A DNA stretch of 64,000 nucleotides from Hygrocybe punicea (taxonomy: Eukaryota > Basidiomycota > Agaricomycetes > Agaricales > Hygrophoraceae), in NCBI GenBank assembly GCA_963556145.1, contig OY744462.1, positions 992,001 through 1,056,000 on the forward strand. The letters are read 5' to 3'. Shown in pieces: positions 36,322-49,248 of this stretch (position 1 is the stretch's first letter; every line of letters starts with the position of its first letter). A program made the position numbers and the translations under genes. The notes beneath the pieces are model-generated. The model was not told the origin of the DNA, ran no database searches, and saw only the letters and a list, made by a program, of their open reading frames with translations.

Positions 36322-38579
36322 TCAAACCGCCATACTTTGCCTCCTCCCATCATCTACTTCCACCATCATCCTGCCATTAACATCTCCCACCGCAACGATG
36401 ACCTTCCTTACATTGGCGCTCTTTCTCCGCCCTTCTACGTTGACCCACCCGTTCCCACTCCCACTTCCCACTCCTCTACCATTACTGCTCTCGGCGTCCA
36501 CATCGGCCTGCGCCCCATCGCTATCATCGTCGTTGACTGTGGGGTACGGACGTGATCTCTTCCGCCTCACAGTAGTAGCGGCAGATGTACGAGAGCTCGA
36601 TGATAGATGGGCTGGCTGCAGGCCGAGGGGCAATGCTGGCAACGGCGGAAGAGGAAAGGTCGATGATGATGATGATGAATTGCCATTGACAGATTTCGGT
36701 GGGGATTCCCGCTCAATTGACGATCGTGCGGCAGGTTCATCGACGTCGTCCTCTGATTGTCCCAAACCGTGCGCCGCAGATGACCGCTTCCTTCCAGAAG
36801 TACTCCCTGGCAAAGGATCAGGTTTTCGCATTTTCCTAAACACAAATGAGTCATTCTAGAGCTTGGCTGCAGAAGCGAAAGGAAATATCCACGTGTTCAA
36901 TTTTGGCTCAGCGTAATTCACGCTCCTCCTCGTTCTGCGCTCCCTTCCGTTCATTAGGCTTCCATCCGTCTCTGATATTGGAGGTGGGACAGGACTTGAG
37001 GATGCACGCGGCGTGAGAAGTTGAGGCGGCGTCGAGATGAATGTTCGGGTGGCAGTGACTGCGGTACTGGTGGAGAATCCTGAAGTCGGCCCGTCAGCTT
37101 CTGGAGTTTGGCGACGGTCGCGATCTGTAATAAACAGCATATTTGAGTTAATGTGATATGATTGCAAGATATGATCGTGAGAGTGTGCTTTGTGGAATGG
37201 CACATGCGGGCAAAAAAACTTCTAGGAGGAACAACGGCAGGATACACGCACCTGCAGCATTCGTGTCCAAAGCCGGTAGAGCAGATCGGCTCCTAGGCGA
37301 GTTCGTAACGTCCTTGAGCTTCAGCTTGCTACCTTCTACTGTGACACTGGTGCATTCGTCTTCATCCCTCGCTCTCTTCCTCTCACGTTCTCCAGGCCGA
37401 GTAACATCAACAAGCAAATCTCGTTCTTTCTCTGTCTCCCTGTCCTTTCCCTTCCCTTTCCGTTTCTCCCGCTTAGCGACCATCTCAAGCTCCAAATCCC
37501 CATCGCCTTCCACGCCATCAACCAAATCCGCCATCCCGTCTACATCAAGAATCTCACCGTCGTCGTCGTCCAAAGTAGTACCCCGCCGAATGGGCGAGAC
37601 GAACGCAGGGCTTGGAGGTCTTCGGTGTGGCAACACTGCAGAATCCTCATTCCCAACTCCGTCACTGCCCCCTGTTGAACCACTCGCATTCGCAGTCAAC
37701 AACCCACTCTGTCTCCTGGATGGTTTCTTCCTGGTCACAATGCCATTTGACCGAAGTCCTTCCATCTCAATTTGTGAGGACATGGGTGTGGGTAATGGAG
37801 GTGGTGGCGATACACGTAGAGGAAGTGGTAGGCGCGAGGCGGATAATCGAGGTTTGGTCTTTGCTTTCCGGTGAGTCGGGCTCATTGTTTTAGCTATGCT
37901 TGGTTCGTGATCTTGATCGTTGTCGGAGGAAAATTCGTCGTCCTCAAATATCCGAGGAACATTGGGTACGCGGGAAAGACGGGGAGCTTTTGGAGAAGCC
38001 AACGAGTTAAGCACTGGGCGACGGGCTTTGGATGGGGGCGGGGACTGTGGAGGGGGTGTAGCGGCCCCAATGTTGAATGTGTGACGGAGGAATCCAAAGT
38101 GTTTTGATAAGCTGGCAGTCTACCAAACCCAGGTCAGCGTTAAACGTGTCAACAACCGAGGATGATTTCTCTAGATTCGTACTGCAGCTTCAGCATCGGC
38201 TATGATTTTCCTCGATTTTTCGCGCTCTCTCTTGAGCTGTGCGGAAAGCGCAATCTCTGAGGCTCGCAAACGGAGGTTCTCGACATACAGGGTCGATATC
38301 TGGGCGTTCAACTCTTCTATACGGACACTCAGTGTCGAATTAAGTCTACAATGGTTCGTGCTGGTGAGCTCATCGTTGGGTTACAAGGCATGATACAGCG
38401 CACTTGGTGATATGTTTATTTGCGAGGAGGAATTTTTTCTTGACTGTGGCATCAAAAAGCGACGTAAAGGTCAGAGGAAGTCGCTGGATGAAACAATTGG
38501 ACAACATACAGCTCTCAAACTCAAAGAGAGCGTCATTTTGTCGGACGTTCATAGATACACGCGATTCCCGCCTGCTCAT
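36322..38579 (-). CDS. sgo1: Shugoshin, protector of centromeric cohesion
   Basis: Six exons (38579-38510, 38443-38404, 38345-38183, 38119-37252, 37124-36893, 36835-36322) close in frame to 628 residues. The N-terminal coiled coil starts after MSRRESRVSMNVRQ: FESFKKKFLLANKHITKLNS, SVRIEELNAQISTLYVENL, ALSAQLKREREKSRKIIADA (residues about 20-90). Homologues use it to dimerise and bind PP2A-B56. The middle is disordered and charged. The C-terminal SGO motif is RERRTRRSVNYAEPKLNTKM (residues about 438-457), which in the family binds phosphorylated histone H2A at centromeres. About 170 Ser-rich residues follow it. The protein should guard cohesin Rec8/Scc1 from separase. Assignment rests on both conserved ends being present; paralogue (SGO1 or SGO2) cannot be decided here. 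Confidence 0.87.
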
Positions 38580-38828
38580 CGTGGCCACCGGCGACAGGCT
38601 AGAATGAAACAAGGTAAAAAAAGTCGTGGTCGTCGTGCGGCACGTTCACCAAACAAAACGGTCACGCGTTTCATTGATATGATAGCCGAGCCCAGAAAAG
38701 TATCGTGGGAAATCAATCACCTTTGATACTACCCAATACAGTACGTGTATTACAGTTACACCTTATACAATGACTCTCAGGACATGCTGTAAGGCAAGCC
38801 TCATGTTACATACAAAAGATAAACCAAA

Positions 38829-40787
38829 TCATAAAATCACTTCATCGGTGTAACGGTCCTCGACACCAGTGTCCTCGACTTCCGGAATATCCCTCAACCA
38901 CCCATCGAAATCAACGTCTCTCTCCAACAACTCACTCACTCGATCGATCTGCCCCTCCAAGTCATACTGAGAGTTGTAGCCCGTCCCTAAGGAGTTGCTT
39001 CCGCGCCCGTAAGGTACTCCCCCGCTGCTCCCCATGGGCCCCATGCCTCCCATGTGGACGCCATGCAGATCAGGAGGCGGCTGCGATGACATAAAATCAG
39101 GCGCAAATGCCCCCGGATTCTGCGTAAAGTTGTGCGCCCCCAGCTCATAAAGGTCACAGCTTGGACGACGTGGTTGAACGGAACCGATGGAGTGACCTGG
39201 TTTCGTAGATAGAGAGCCTTCTAGTTCTCGGAGCTTGTGTTTCCCTTTCCCGTGGTCAGCCAGCGGTCCTTCTCGGGTAGCGCTGGTCTTGCGCGATGTT
39301 GCTTTTGATTTCTTTGCTGACGCTAGTAGTTCCGTTAACGTCGGGAGCTGGCGCAGTGGAGTAGATGGCCCAGGTAATTCGCTAGCCTTCACCAAAGTCC
39401 TTGAGGTCTTAGGAGGCGTATTAGACTTCGGAGGCGTCGTCGGGAGTGGGCGGCTGGAACCACCATTACGAAACGCTGGCATGGTCCGAGCTTTCTTCAA
39501 GGGTTGTGGCGGCGTCTTCAGCAACGATTGCCTGGAGAATGTCGCACTTATATCATCTGGTGGTGGGGTTAATGGTCTTGGGCGTTTACGGGAGGGGGAC
39601 GGGAGGGGGAAAGAGGACAACAAAAAATCATTGCCGGGGAGAAGCGGCTTCGGGTTGGGATGTACTTGAGGCGAGGAGGGAGAGGAGAAAGGAGGGGAAG
39701 AAAGAAACAACTCAGATCGGAGCGGGATAGGTGGCGGTTTTGCTCGGGCAGGTACTGGTAGCATTTCTTTGCCAGATTGTGGTGTCGATGTCTGGAGTTG
39801 TGAAGGAAACGATGGGGGGAGGAAGGACTATGACCATTATCAAACGGAGGAAGATTAGAATTGTTGTATATGAGCTGAACTTACCATCTCCGGTACCTCT
39901 GATATTTGTTTGGACGGCGGGGAGGAAATTTTATCAACGATTGGGTTTGCGTCGTTTCCAGGACCAGAAGCTATCTCGATATTAGGGGAGGGTGGTGGCA
40001 ACTGCGCAGACGGGGGAGGATGTGAGGAATCAGAGGCCTTTTCTTGATTCATCGATTCTGGTACTTGAAGATGGCGTTCTTCAGTTCTAGGCGGTGGGAC
40101 CTCCTTTGGCCGATTGGACTGTCCATTTCCCTTCACCTTCTTGGCTTTGGTGGCAGTCAAGCTCGCATGTTTGACGACAGGAAAACCGAGTGCAGATGAA
40201 CCATTTAAATCTCCTGTCTGGCCACTCTCCCTGGTATCTTTCGTACCTCCCTTCGACTTTGTAGAGCTCATGCTATTATCACTTGCCTTGTTCTCCAAGG
40301 ATATGGGAACAGAGGGCGGGAGAGAGCCCGTGGGAGACGCAAGGTCGATCCTAGATTTCCAATTCTCCACCTTTTCCTTTAGGCTGGTATCGTGTTTCCA
40401 TCTTCTATCCCATTGTAGGAACTCGAGTTCCGTCTCGGGCGAAATCCAGTCTTCCGTCTCTTCTTTCCTCTCTCCGTTCCCAGTTCTCACACCAACAGCC
40501 CACTCCCTGTACCTCGGCCTCGTACATCCCATCCTTAACATCTCCGCCAAATGCACCCACTTCCCATCCGCAGTGTCTCCCTTTGCAGCTTCATATGCAT
40601 TCCTTACCCTGTCCCTCAAGTTCTCCACTCGTTTGTCAGTACGTGGAGAGGGTGATCGCGAAGCAGGCACTTCTTTCACAATTTGGGTAAGGTCCCGGTG
40701 TGCCCTGCGTAGGGTATCCAAAAAGTCTTTGGGAACGATATCAGGGGAAGTGCTCGAGGCCAGGCTTGAGCAACCAGTGTTTGGCAT
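38829..40787 (-). CDS. Conserved disordered fungal protein, function unknown
   Basis: Two exons (40787-39885 and 39791-38829) join in frame to 621 residues from MPNTGCSSL; an upstream in-frame Met at 40874 would add 29. The first 170 residues are predicted ordered and charged (DFLDTLRRAHRDLTQIVKEV, VHLAEMLRMGCTRPRYREWA, ELEFLQWDRRWKHDTSL). The rest is Pro/Ser/Lys-rich with several basic SRKRPRPLTPP and TPP motifs that could be CDK sites. The C-terminus turns acidic and ordered (QYDLEGQIDRVSELLERDV, DFDGWLRDIPEVED). I do not recognise a named domain. The nuclear-type basic motifs and the location next to shugoshin hint at a nuclear protein, which is inference only. Confidence 0.7.
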
Positions 40788-40874
40788 CAAGAACGAGAGG
40801 GGTTTTATCAGTTTCGAGGTGGTAAAGTGCCGATATAATGCGCTAAAGCGTTCTGGTTGAAGTTGAAGCCACAA

Positions 40875-41395
40875 GATTGAACAAAGTTTGAACTCAGAAT
40901 AAATAATTTATGACAGTCTTCAAGCTTCAAGCTTCAAGCCGGAATACTTGACCTAGTATTCTGTCAATAGAGTGTGCCATGGTTGGAACCTGGAAGCGGC
41001 CAGGCGTGAACACAAGGTGGTTAGGCCAACGAAACTCTTCGAGAACGGCTGGTGTCGCTTCATTCGACGGTTTGACTCGCAACGAATCTCTTCTTTGTGC
41101 CTGGCTCGCTGAGCAGCAAGATTTACTGTCTCTCTGCAATAATCAGCGATCCGCACAAGCAAACTTGTCATAATAATGGTGAATGTGGTACCATTTTCAT
41201 TTTTGAAGGAGAAGTCGCGGGGACCGCTCAGGTAGCTGTCTCGGTCGACGATAAAATCGTCACTTTTGTTACATGACTATCGAAGTTGTCAATGCTAATG
41301 GATCCTGCACAACGCCGATGGTCAGTGATTGGATCTAGGACTTTTCGTTGGGAGCTTGGACGCTGATCATATGTCAGTACTTTCAGCCAAGTAAA
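40875..41395. other. Intergenic, no gene seen
   Basis: Contains an AAGCTTCAAGCTTCAAGC mini-repeat near 40920. The 72-codon minus frame here (41171-40953) has no match I recognise. Confidence 0.5.
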
Positions 41396-42056
41396 CCCAT
41401 GCCTCAACTGATATCTGCGAATGAAGGCTCAAGAAAGAAGTCAAAAACTTTCATGGGGCCAAAGGCTTTCGCCAATTATTTTTCCACACCATTCGAATAT
41501 GTTACGGTCTGACTCCATTCCAATTGGATGTTGTGCTGAATTCATTGCTGGTAGGTATGCATGATTGCGATTTCAATGGTCATATTAGCGACTCTAGCTA
41601 TTGCCAAGGTGTGTTTAGATTCCAACATCCTCTTTATAAAAAATTCATTTGGGCTTTATAATAGAGCGGGGATCAAGGCAGCAATAGCATCTTTTCATCA
41701 TCCTTTCTGCGCTGGTGGTTAATTTGCGTCACATAGCTGGTCTGGCCTGTTTCACACGACATTTTTTCATCTCACTGCATAGACCCATGTTTGGCCAATA
41801 TGAGGCGCGAGTTAGCATGGGACAATAAACATTTTTATTTGCTTTGTGGCTCTTCGTGACGGCATGATTCGATTTCCAAGCTAAGAAAGACGCCAGACAC
41901 CACCTCCAACCCTCGCGAGCTTGATAGGTTTTCGAAAGGTTCAATACCTAGAAAGTTACTCGTCTTCAAGTTTGTGCCATGCCAAAGGGAAGGGATGAGT
42001 AACGAGAGGCAAAGAGGCTTGGAAATCGCCGGGCTCTTTAAAGTGGCCGTCCATGG
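41396..42056 (+). pseudogene. Relic of a thioesterase-superfamily (THEM6/Al-like) gene
   Basis: A coding-like run (FHGAKGFRQLFFHTIRIC, then VGMHDCDFNGHISDSSYC at about 41550-41610) carries the DCDFNGH-SNSSY signature of hotdog-fold thioesterase-like proteins found across basidiomycetes. After a plausible 60-nt intron it continues IKAAIASFHHPFCAGG, which in relatives is followed by Trp. Here TAA follows. Further on, PMFGQYEARVSMG and FLFALWLFVTA resemble the next family blocks but are cut by TAA and by TGA where Arg would fit. At least three breaks make it a pseudogene. Family assignment rests on the short signature blocks only. Confidence 0.5.
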
Positions 42057-42133
42057 TTGTTGACAACTCACCCTCGGAGCTACATGCTATTGGGTGAAAT
42101 GAATGTTGAAGTAGGTTCTACCTCCATACCATG

Positions 42134-43990
42134 CTACCAACCCTGGCTTCTTCTCACACTGCGATACTTCCATACTGCATCAACAAAACCTTCCACCTCG
42201 CCTCGTGTGATTAAACGAATCTTACCCGCTTCTTCCATTGTCGAGATGATTTTGTCGAGCTCATCAACAGCGTGTTCGGGTGGAGCAGGTCTACCTTCCA
42301 GCATCAGCTCACCAAGGAAGGATGACAGACCGTGCCGTTCGCAAGAGGGGACATCCATTTCTCCTTCGACAGGTTGCGCCTTTGTTGTGAATCGCAAGAA
42401 TCCATAGAGATTGTCCCGAACTGTACCCATCGGGTACTTGTCGTGTCTGAGAGCGAAGATCCAGGCATCTCCACGAAAAGCATTTAGGGAGAACAGTGGA
42501 AGCATTGTGACACTCCGTTGGTTCCATGGGCCTTTCCTTGGTACCCCAGCGAGTGCGGATTGTGCTGACATTGACTGTAGTAAATATGCAGAAATACTTG
42601 AGATATCCTCGACTGCCAAAGGTCGAAGGATATCGGTAAGGGCCTGGACAATGGTGGAAGGTGTGAAGAAAGGGAGAGAAAAGGCAGTGGCAAGCCTACT
42701 GCAAGGAATGACTCCCATGTAGGTAAAAGCGCTCTTGTATGGGGCTTCATTTGCGATGCGAAGGAAGGCTGGATGGATGATGGCCTCGATGTGATATAAG
42801 AGTTTTGTTTCCGTGTCGATCAGATGGTACATGTCGGCATCTGAGATGGCAGTACAACCAAGAAGAACAATTCGCTTGATTTGGGGGAAAGCGGAAAGTA
42901 TGTCACGGACGGTTCGGATCGTGATGCCAGTGTTGTATGACAAGTTCAACGCCTCGAAATGTTCAAAACCCTTGATACCCGTGGCCAGTTTGATCAATTG
43001 TTCAGAGGAGAGATGGAAATAGGATAGATCTAGCACCCCATTACTCGACTGTTCAAAAATTCTGGCCAATAGGTTTAAACCAGAATCAGGAAAGGGTGAT
43101 TGCTCTTGAAGAATATGCTTGATGGCATCGGCTTTTGTCGGCAACCAGAGTATATTTTCAATGTTGGTTGTGTCACCACTCACGAGCGCATCCTGAACGG
43201 CGGGTCCAAGGGATAGATCAGCTAGGGTAGGGATGGTAGTGGTGATGGCTGGTGGGATGGTGGTGGTGATGGTCGGCGAAGAATCGGAAGAGCCTTCGTA
43301 TTCAGCAGGCCAAGCTTCAACCAGCATATCCAAAGTCATCACCTTCTGCTCTTGAAGCATGGCAATTTTCTTTAAATTGTTTTCTTCGCAAAGCCGAATG
43401 TCTTCTGTCATTTCTGAGGCATCCGGCACTGGATAGTAGCTGCGGATATAGTCTTCGGCTGAAAGAGGAATCCGTTCGTCAAGTTGTATGAAGCAGTAAG
43501 CGGGGGACATGGGATTTGTAATGTCAATGACCGAAATACCATCATTGTTGTCTGAAAAGAAGAAATGGATCCGGTCAGATCAGAGCATTAGTAGGACAGG
43601 TTGAGGCTCACCGCCATCCGCACTCCCCATATCAGCAGGTAAAACGTCATTTCTGAACGAAATACCACTGGCATAAAAATAATTTGTATCACCGAAATCA
43701 AGTGTCCAGGTTGTTGCGAGTAGGAATGCGATATAAGGACAGGGGATCTCCGGAAGAATAGGTTCTTGCTGCCATCGACCATATTTTCCATCTAGCTCGC
43801 GAAGTTCTGCTCTGATAATTTCTGCGTTATCCCTTTGCTTTATCAGAGTGAGGAAGCGATGAGTGGCGGCCAATGGGAGACTTCCATAACACCACTGGTG
43901 ATGAAAGGCAGCCACGCATCGGTACTTGGCCATGGACTGACCATGGGGTCGGATTTGAGCGATTGCGAAAGCTTGGTGCCTTTGACCCAT
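42134..43990 (-). CDS. LRR-like Agaricomycete protein of unknown function (MGQRHQ family)
   Basis: Two exons (43990-43612 and 43551-42134) joined across a 60-nt intron close in frame to 598 residues. The start MGQRHQAFAIAQIRP followed by CVAAFHHQWCYGSLPL is a recurrent N-terminus of a lineage-specific basidiomycete family. The middle contains LRR-like strands (VLDLSYFHLSSEQLIKLA, FEALNLSYNTGITIRTVRDI, IKRIVLLGCTAISDADM), and the C-terminus is helical (PPEHAVDELDKIISTMEEAG). No catalytic motif is evident. Paralogues are usually numerous in these genomes. It is isolated from its neighbours by more than 1 kb on each side, apart from the thioesterase relic. Confidence 0.75.
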
Positions 43991-45978
43991 CTCTGAGTAG
44001 ATGATGCAACAGAATAAAGGGGCTAATGAAAATATTGTGTTACTCCAAGGTCAATCTCACAATGACTGGCACGTGATGTGAAGCATCAACATCTTGAAGC
44101 TCAGGCTCAAATTTGCAGCAGAAATCAGAACACCGGCACTAGGACCAACTGCCGGTGTCCATAGAATGTCATATGCACGCACAGCTCCAAATATTTGGCG
44201 AAACGATCCCATTCGATGGTGACCGTGCTCTCGGGATCATGTCGCACAGCCCAGGTTCGGTGACACCTTGAAGTAGGTGCAAACTTCAATATCCACCTTC
44301 TCAAAATGGGGTGCTCAGAGCAAAGGCACTAGCTAATGTATCCTTTTTCATCTTATCCAGGGTTAACCGAACTGTGTAACAGCTCTGTCAACCACCCGTT
44401 CCTCGTCTCCGTGCTTATTCATCTTTGGCCATTTTATCGTTGAAATCCCATGATGTCACGAAAAACCGTGCCAAGATTAATGTGTCTGGTTGGTGCGATC
44501 TGTTTACCTACTTAATGCTGACACTCGTGGACGCTGGATTTAGTCAGTTCACTCCACACGAATCTGTCTGATATCTTGCTTCCTCCACTACCTTACTTTG
44601 ATAATGTGCCGTTGGCGTCAGTGAGCACCATCATCTCCCGAGAACATTCAAGTCAATGTAACTGAGCGATCAACAGTGTACGAAACCTCTATATGAAGTG
44701 TGGACATGCTGAAAACCTGGTGTGTGTCCATGCATGTTCCTATTGGAACGGAAATCTGACCAACCTGCCGATGATATTTCACCAGCCGGAAAGACTGGTA
44801 AATTGACCTGAATTCCACCTTTCTACTGGTAACTCTGCCATCCGGCTATTCTACAGATCCAATGCGATAGTCAAAACTGCAAGTTCAGCCCATACCACCC
44901 TTCGACTTGTTTTCCTCCTACTTGTGGGAGAACCTGCGTTCAATAGTTGCGTTGCTTCTCGCTTCTCATGCATTCATCACTACTGAAGACTCCACCCCCG
45001 TGTCATTCTTATCTCCACCTTCCGTTGTTATCGCTCATTGTCTACATTATCAACGCCGCTCTCGATCATCCTTGCTCGGTTTCGCTCCCGCAAATTTGCA
45101 GTCGGCAATTTCCAGAGCAATACTGTTTGTGCCTCGTTGATTCACGACAGCCGCACATTAGTCTGATTCTATATTATTTCAAGCCCCAAACATCGACAAG
45201 TTTTGCCCTGCTTGCATTCAGTGTTCTTTACCGCACGGCCGTCGTTGAGTCGATCCTTTAATTATATTTCACGTTGTAAATTTCTTTGATGTTCAGAGGA
45301 TATCCTGAGACAACGTTTCTATTTGGAACTCCCGATGATCGACCACCAGGGACGCTAAACCTTGCAAGGCTCGTAACTTTTTGTTGGTCTGAAGCAAAGT
45401 TTGTGGGCAGGAGCGCAAAATGGACTTGATGGCTCAGCGCCACCACTTTAATCATATGAGATCTGCTGGACATGTTACTGGGATAATTATCCCAGGACCT
45501 TGGAAGACTGGATCCCGGCTTGTTGAATTGAGCTGCAGGAGGAAAAACTTGAGCACTTTTGAGTACTTTTGCCCTCAAGGCTTGGAGTGTTTACATGCTA
45601 GATCTCGGAGGTAACGGATTGCCCTTGCGGGGCCGTGATTGCAGAATCCTATCATAACGTAGTTAGGGTCGAGGCGTAGAAGCCTCGATAAGTATCCAAA
45701 TGTATCGTTAACCACGGTTACACTGTATCGAGTAATTGAGTCCAGCTGTATACGCCGAGGTGGGTCCCTCCAGTTCACATTTTTTCAGTGGCAGTTTGAC
45801 ATCAGGAGTCCGAATAACAAATCCCGTTTTTTGAATTACTTACCAGGTATAGGCCTGTCAGTTCAACGTAACTTGTCAAACCCAAAGTCGCAAAGCCTTG
45901 ACACATTGACCCGACTAGTGGCGGTGTGCCTCAGGCTTGTACTACGGTACGCCACACGGCTTTCCAAGTTCCTCTCGG
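43991..45978. other. Intergenic; possible minus-strand relic at 45258-45778
   Basis: Minus-strand text 45778-45575 (RIQLDSITRYSVTVVNDTFG, PNYVMIGFCNHGPARAIRYL) and 45578-45258 (STSRDPVFQGPGIIIPVTCP in a neighbouring frame) reads like exons of an unrecognised gene, with frame changes between them. Nothing recognisable lies in 43991-45250. Confidence 0.3.
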
Positions 45979-48821
45979 ATGTCGATAGCTACGGAACGGG
46001 ATAATTTGATTCCCAAATCTTCGTTAGGCTCGCTAACATCTGTTGTAGTACCAGCAAAAGTCAAGGATCCAGTAGCTCGACTAGCACCTCATGACGTCTC
46101 GCGGTCAACTCGTCACAGTATCCTAGCGGGAATATGGATTGCGACATTTCTCAGTGTGCGTGCATTACTTGCGGAATAGTAGTCTGTAGTGTTCACCGAC
46201 GCTTTTGTGGCTTAGTGTATGAACAGTACCCTGGTTCCAACGCGTAAGCTTCAGCCTAATGAATTCTCAGACATTCTCACTTTGATTTTTTCACCATTAC
46301 AAAAGTGCTCCCATCAATTTCTTCCGAATTCAACAAATCGAATCAGGCCAGTTGGCTGGGGACATCGTAAATACAAGCCTATGCAATGTAACCAGACCCG
46401 CGTGCTAAGTCTTTCCCAGGTATCTCCTTGCGTCGTGCACTTTCACACCTTTGTACGGTCGATTATCCAACGTTCTCGGGCGAAGGGGTGCAAATCAATT
46501 GGCTGTCCTTCTCTGTGCCCTTGGCACGCTTGCCTGCGGTTTATCGAGCAGTATGGAAATGCTCATTGCCGCCAGATTTGTACAGTTAAAGCTCTGCATG
46601 TTGGTCCCATTGTCTAATCTACTGAGATAGATAAGTGGTTTGGGTGGAGGGGGTATGATGACCACTGCTCAGTCAATCTCGTTCTCTCGATATGCATTAG
46701 AGATTACACATTGACCGTCTTTGTTGTAGGATTATCACGAGTGACATGTATAGTCTACGCGTGCGTATCAGGAATCTATCCCTCTAATTTCACAACCGTT
46801 AAGTCTGTTCTAGGCCAGAGGTCTGGCACAAGCGGCGGCCAGCGTCTTCAATGGAGTGGGTATTTACTTGTCAAAATGTAGAGGCTTGTGTCCACTCAGC
46901 CATCGACTCAGCTTGGACTCGGCGTGGGAGGCCCTTTGGGTGGACTGATGAATGATTGGTCAGTCCTCTTCTGTGTTTGCTTCCTCCACTGTCAAACTTC
47001 TCCTGTGACAGGTTTGGCTGGCGATGGGCTTTTTTGTTACAGATGCCACTGTTTGCCCTGACTCTTGTCTTAACGTCGTACAACCTGAACTACGCGACCC
47101 CTGTGAGCCGATTAATCACGCTCTTTACCCGTTACGCTGACATACGTCACTCAGGGTAAAGGCGGAAGCGCTAAAGAAGTTCTAAAGCGAATAGACTATG
47201 GCGGCAGCGCCGCTCTCCTCGGAGCCGTAAGATAACGGAGTCTTATTTCGGTTTGCCACCCTTTGAGCCCTTCACTGCAGGTCGGCTCTTGCCTTGTATT
47301 TCTCAGCACACGTTACAATGAAGGCCGACCGGTGCGTGCACATTTCGACACTGCGAACCGACGATCTCAACTCCCCTTCTTTTCCCAGTGGAATGATCCT
47401 TTCGTCGTCGTTCCCTTGGGGCTATCGGTGATATTTACTCTCACGTTTCTCACAGTAGAAATATACATTGCCCGCGAACCAGTCTTGCCACCCGTTCTTC
47501 TCAAACAGAAAATCCCGATATTGGTCGGAGCGAGCAATTTTCTCGTTTCGCTATGCAATTTCTCCATAACTTATTTTTATCCGATGTGGTTCCAAACGGT
47601 GATGCTGACCACTGCATCAACTGCGGGTGAGTCTACCTGGACCGTACCATCCGAGATCACTGGCTAACTTTGTGTTTAGGATTGCATTTGCTCCCGAATA
47701 GCTTTTCAATGTCTACTGGTTCGGTTTTCGCAGGGTCAGCAATTCTTTCTTCGCCTTCATTGGTTACATAAAAACAAACACAGTTTTGATATACAGATGG
47801 ATGATACACCGCACCGGCAGATATAAATTGATCAGTCAAATCTTCGGGATATTCCCATTCGTCGCCACCACTCTTATCAGTCTCATCAGCGAGGACTCGG
47901 GGCCTCTCCATCTGTGGTTGAGTGTTGTAAGGGTTGTCTGCTCTTTCCTATATATAGCAATGTTAATCTTGGTGTCAGGTACCACTAGGCTTCGGGAACG
48001 GAGTTGTGTTGCAGACTATGCTTAGTAGGCCTTGGCGCAAAGCGTTTTGTTTCTTCGGTTGCTGATTTCATTCACTAACCCAAAAAGTTGCCCTCCTGGC
48101 ATACCTTCCCGGTAAATTTTGGACAGACCCTGATCGAACATATAAATCTAATATATATTTATTCAGAATCGCAGATGGCTGTAGGAACAGGATTCGGTCA
48201 ACTATTCCGTGGCATCGGTCAGTATCCATTCTCATCGCGAGGAGCCATGATGATTCAATTATTTTTACACTGACGTTCAAAGGCCAAGTTGGGGGCGTCG
48301 CGATATCTTCCGCCGTGTTTCAATCAACCCTAGACACAGAATTGCGCCAAAGAATACACACTCCCAACGCAGAAGAAGTCCGCACTGTATCGTATCATTT
48401 CTTGCGCAACCAGCTAACTCAAACGGCCACAAGATGATCAAAAAAATCCGACAATCTGCACGTCTTGTCGCCAGTTTACCCCCAGACCTACAGCGAATAG
48501 CAAAAGATTCATATGCCATCGGGTTGAGGAATGTCTTTATAATGGCAGCCTGCTCGGCCTTATTAGCATTCGTTGTTCGCATGCCGGTTCAGTCATCCTC
48601 TGTTTCTGCATTTGATATTTTGTTTCACCCCCTTCACACATCTGTAGATTCCGGACCGTAGGCTGGAAGGTACTAGAGCCCAAAGAAAGTTGAGCTCCGC
48701 AAATATCCGATCAGGGGAAGAGAGCTCCATTTCTGCTCTGGGGGCCTCCACGGTCAACCGCGAGGATGAGAACGAGCACCCTCAGATTCAAGTCAAGCCG
48801 GGGGGGCGAGAAGGTTGTTGA
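45979..48821 (+). CDS. MFS transporter, DHA2/vacuolar basic amino acid (VBA)-like
   Basis: A gene of about twelve short exons. It starts MSIATERDNLIPKSS and enters TM1 at SILAGIWIATFLS; NSTLVPT follows. The next exon reads SISSEFNKSNQASWLGTS, then YLLASCTFTPLYGRLSNVLG (MFS motif A at the 2-3 loop). Later exons give MEMLIAARF, GGGGMMTTA, ITSDMYSL, ARGLAQAAASVFNGVG, FGWRWAFLLQMPLFALTLVL, KRIDYGGSAALLGAV, PILVGASNFLVSL, VPLGFGNGVVLQTML and QMAVGTGFGQLFRGIGQ. The hydrophilic end finishes at TGA 48819-48821. The layout and motifs resemble fungal 14-TM DHA2 carriers such as yeast VBA and multidrug exporters. The substrate (basic amino acids or drugs) cannot be told from sequence. All exon joins I tested keep frame, so the gene seems intact. 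Confidence 0.8.
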
Positions 48822-49248
48822 TGTGAGTCCGTAAACGGTGTGATGAATTTAGAGATCTAACAGATGGACCCAGATAGAAGGGCGACTCCGATACCCCACT
48901 GTGGTTCTGAAGATCTCGATGATTGAATTGCTATCGACAATTCGACATTACTTGCCGGTGGAGTACTGACACGGAACCGCCACCAGGCATCAGGTACTAA
49001 TTATATATAAACGCTAAGCCTGAAGCATTTGTGAATGATCATGGGACCAGTGGCCATGGTGTTGAGTGAATGCAATTACTGGGTTTATTTTCCCCATTGC
49101 CGAAAATGGAGATACAATAACGTGATTCGTGTCGCGCAATCAACAAAACCTTCACCTTCACTAAGGTTGTGGGCTATGATACCAAATTGAAACCCTTGCA
49201 TCCGCAGTTGATCAGTTGGTTCCTCTGCTGATCCTCATCCTACGTTCA
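48822..49248. other. Promoter-side intergenic region of RAP1-B
   Basis: No coding exon could be linked to RAP1-B upstream of 49249. In particular I found no BRCT-like sequence here. No repeat or RNA gene seen. Confidence 0.5.

Noticed and set aside
37158..37874. 238-residue plus-strand frame opposite shugoshin
   Set aside because: Ser/Pro-rich shadow of the minus-strand disordered region; shugoshin exons on the other strand close in frame and have both conserved motifs.
40114..40860. 248-residue plus-strand frame
   Set aside because: Shadow of the conserved disordered minus-strand protein at 38829-40787, which has a consistent intron.
49000..49248. A BRCT exon upstream of RAP1-B
   Set aside because: Words such as KPLHPQLISW and EGRNLFLSPSEDG looked BRCT-like, but the second lies inside the first intron of the model that closes in frame, and no splice path joins them.
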